Source: Andrena cerasifolii (taxonomy: Eukaryota > Arthropoda > Insecta > Hymenoptera > Andrenidae). Taken from it: 64,000 nt of DNA. Within the stretch, counting starts at the first letter, position 1, and every line of letters begins with the position of its first letter. Positions 62,601 to 64,000 of the stretch are shown here, one piece after another. The DNA is taken from NCBI RefSeq assembly GCF_050908995.1, contig NC_135124.1, forward strand, positions 9,982,001 through 10,046,000, read 5' to 3'. Below the pieces are notes generated by a model. It was not told the DNA's origin. It worked only from the letters and a program-made list of their open reading frames with translations, and made no database searches. Both the position numbers and the translations under genes were made by a program.

Positions 62601-64000
62601 TTTAATGCGGGTGCTCAATCGTCCGAAACGAGGACGGCCGGCGAGGGAAAAGCGAGGGCTAAAAGTTGCACGGGCACCGAGGGTGAAACCGAGGCTACCG
62701 GAGGAAATCGAAACTGATAAATCAATTTGCCTCGCCCTCGCCTCTTGTGATTTACTAAACGAGAGGTGTAGTCTGCTTGTTTGCCCCGTAGACAAAAAGC
62801 AGAGTTTTCTGGGGAACTGATCGATCGATGAACCGCGGAATTCAATTACACCAGCGTAACGAAAACACAGTCATACGCGCAAGCATGTACAGCGATGCGG
62901 ACTCCGGTTCGGATAAATAACTTTATTAATACAGCAGCGCTCGTAAATCGCGAACAGAGGACCGAATAAGAACGCCGGTTTGCATAAACCAGCTTTGCTA
63001 TTTCGATACGCGGAATTCACCCCTCGAAGTTATGCCCGCTAACAAGCAAACACCCCCGCGCAACGATCGGCCGTAAGTACGAGTCGAATTATTGCCGATT
63101 GCACGGAGAAACGGGGGCATGAATATTCAAAAGGGCGAATCACTTCCACGCCAGTCGAAACGGTAAAGGGAGGGTGGGTGGGGGCGGGAAATGGAGCGAG
63201 CGGAGCGGATCCGAAGACACGAGTGTAACGTGCACGATCGTGTACGGGCGGGACCAATAATTTCACCCCGTATCGATCGGCGTCGATCTCGAGCGGCGTG
63301 AAATCGAAAGGATCGCAGACAGGACCACGGTTTAAATGAAAACGGCTACCGACGCCTTCCGCCTGAATTATTGGCCGTGCTCGCTCGGCGACGAAGTAGG
63401 GGTAGGGACCGTTTCGAAAAGAAAAAGACGGAACGGACCGTGAAGCATTAATTATGCGACTTCCGCGCCGAAACTCGCGCGCACGACGGTGCCCCCCCGA
63501 TATCTCGAATATGCACCGTGGATGCGCATAAATTTGTACACGCCGCGCGAAACGAGCACGCAGAACGATCGATCTTCCTCCTTGTACGCGGCCAGCCGAT
63601 TCACGAAAATTAATGTAGATACGATTACCCGTGGCAGGACGTTTGCATGCCGCGTACGGCGTTTATTTAATTAAAGCACACGCGAAACAGCGCACGATTG
63701 GCTTCGTTCTCTCTCGCGTTCCGAGGCAGCGCGCTGGACGTTGTAATTCCATTTTGTATCCGAGTTACATGGCTGGATACTTGAGGTTCATTGTTTCTAG
63801 TCGATTCATTGCCAGCTACAATACCACCGAGGCAGTTTATAAAACGCGGTCGAATCTATTCGAAGTATTGTTGTTAAAATGAGCTTCGAGCCGTGAGCTT
63901 CAAGAGCTCGAGTCGCGGTTCAAACTCTAAAGGCTCGAACCTTTAAGGCTCGAACCCTGTAGCCGTGAGAGCTCTAGCCTTTAAAGCTCGAGTCTTCGAG
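62577..64000. other. Right flank: upstream of the second ratchet site, no exon recognised
   Basis: CpG-rich DNA with no recognisable coding segment. If the ratchet call is right, this is still intron of the minus-strand gene, and the exon with the first half of the MBD lies beyond the right edge. The last 120 bases hold a short degenerate array, listed separately. Confidence 0.4.
63885..64000. repeat. Degenerate array of AAGCTCGAR-type units running off the window
   Basis: Units such as AGAGCTCGAGTC, AAAGGCTCGAACCTTT, AAGGCTCGAACCCT and AAAGCTCGAGTCTTCGAG recur every 15-25 bases up to the last base. The palindromic core CTCGAG/GCTCGA makes orientation ambiguous. The array probably continues beyond the window. 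Confidence 0.65.

Noticed and set aside
63930..63970. GGTTCAAAC/GCTCGAACC motifs resembling a tRNA T-arm
   Set aside because: They are units of the degenerate array at the window edge; no A-box or cloverleaf.

Overview
The window looks like nuclear DNA of an insect, most likely a hymenopteran such as a bee or ant. It has one clearly recognisable coding exon with canonical GT-AG splice sites. The background is CpG-rich, non-coding, and dotted with TAATTA-like homeodomain motifs. Many short AT-rich palindromic DNA transposon derivatives (MITEs) lie in it. I see no operons, bacterial ribosome sites, rRNA, tRNA, CRISPR array or intact transposase. The order-level assignment is inference; no marker fixes a species.

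The only confident gene part is a 124-nt internal exon on the minus strand (37,648-37,771). It encodes the C-terminal half of the methyl-CpG-binding-type domain of an MBD5/MBD6 orthologue (Drosophila six-banded, sba). The signature is TCKCGLECPL followed by VFNFDP. No neighbouring coding exon was found on either side, so most of the 64 kb is probably intron of this one gene: at least about 22.8 kb downstream and 24.8 kb upstream of the exon.

Each presumed intron carries, on the same strand as the exon, a site that looks like an insect ratchet point for recursive splicing: a polypyrimidine tract plus 3' splice site fused directly to a 5' splice site. They are at 14,845/14,844 and 62,576/62,575. 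The first has a CTAAT branch-point-like motif 29 nt upstream. It is followed 46 nt later by a second good donor, giving a possible RS-exon (14,799-14,844).

The rest is repeats. At the left end are an 11-bp-period degenerate array (1.40-1.53 kb) and a pair of inverted arrays with a 29-bp period (4.86-5.43 kb). Some 14 palindromic elements follow: a TTAA-flanked group with GGGG ends (three copies), a second TTAA-flanked 117-bp family (two copies), several TA-flanked elements, a TTTA-flanked element, and a nested composite at 38.48-39.60 kb with a dated order of insertion. Long hairpins lie at 50.96-51.31 kb, 32.64-33.19 kb and 48.55-49.08 kb. A short array of AAGCTCGAR-type units runs off the right edge. 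Five C or G runs of 10-15 bases break the sequence.

The many open frames of 60-210 codons look like by-products of GC-rich or low-complexity DNA and were not called as genes.
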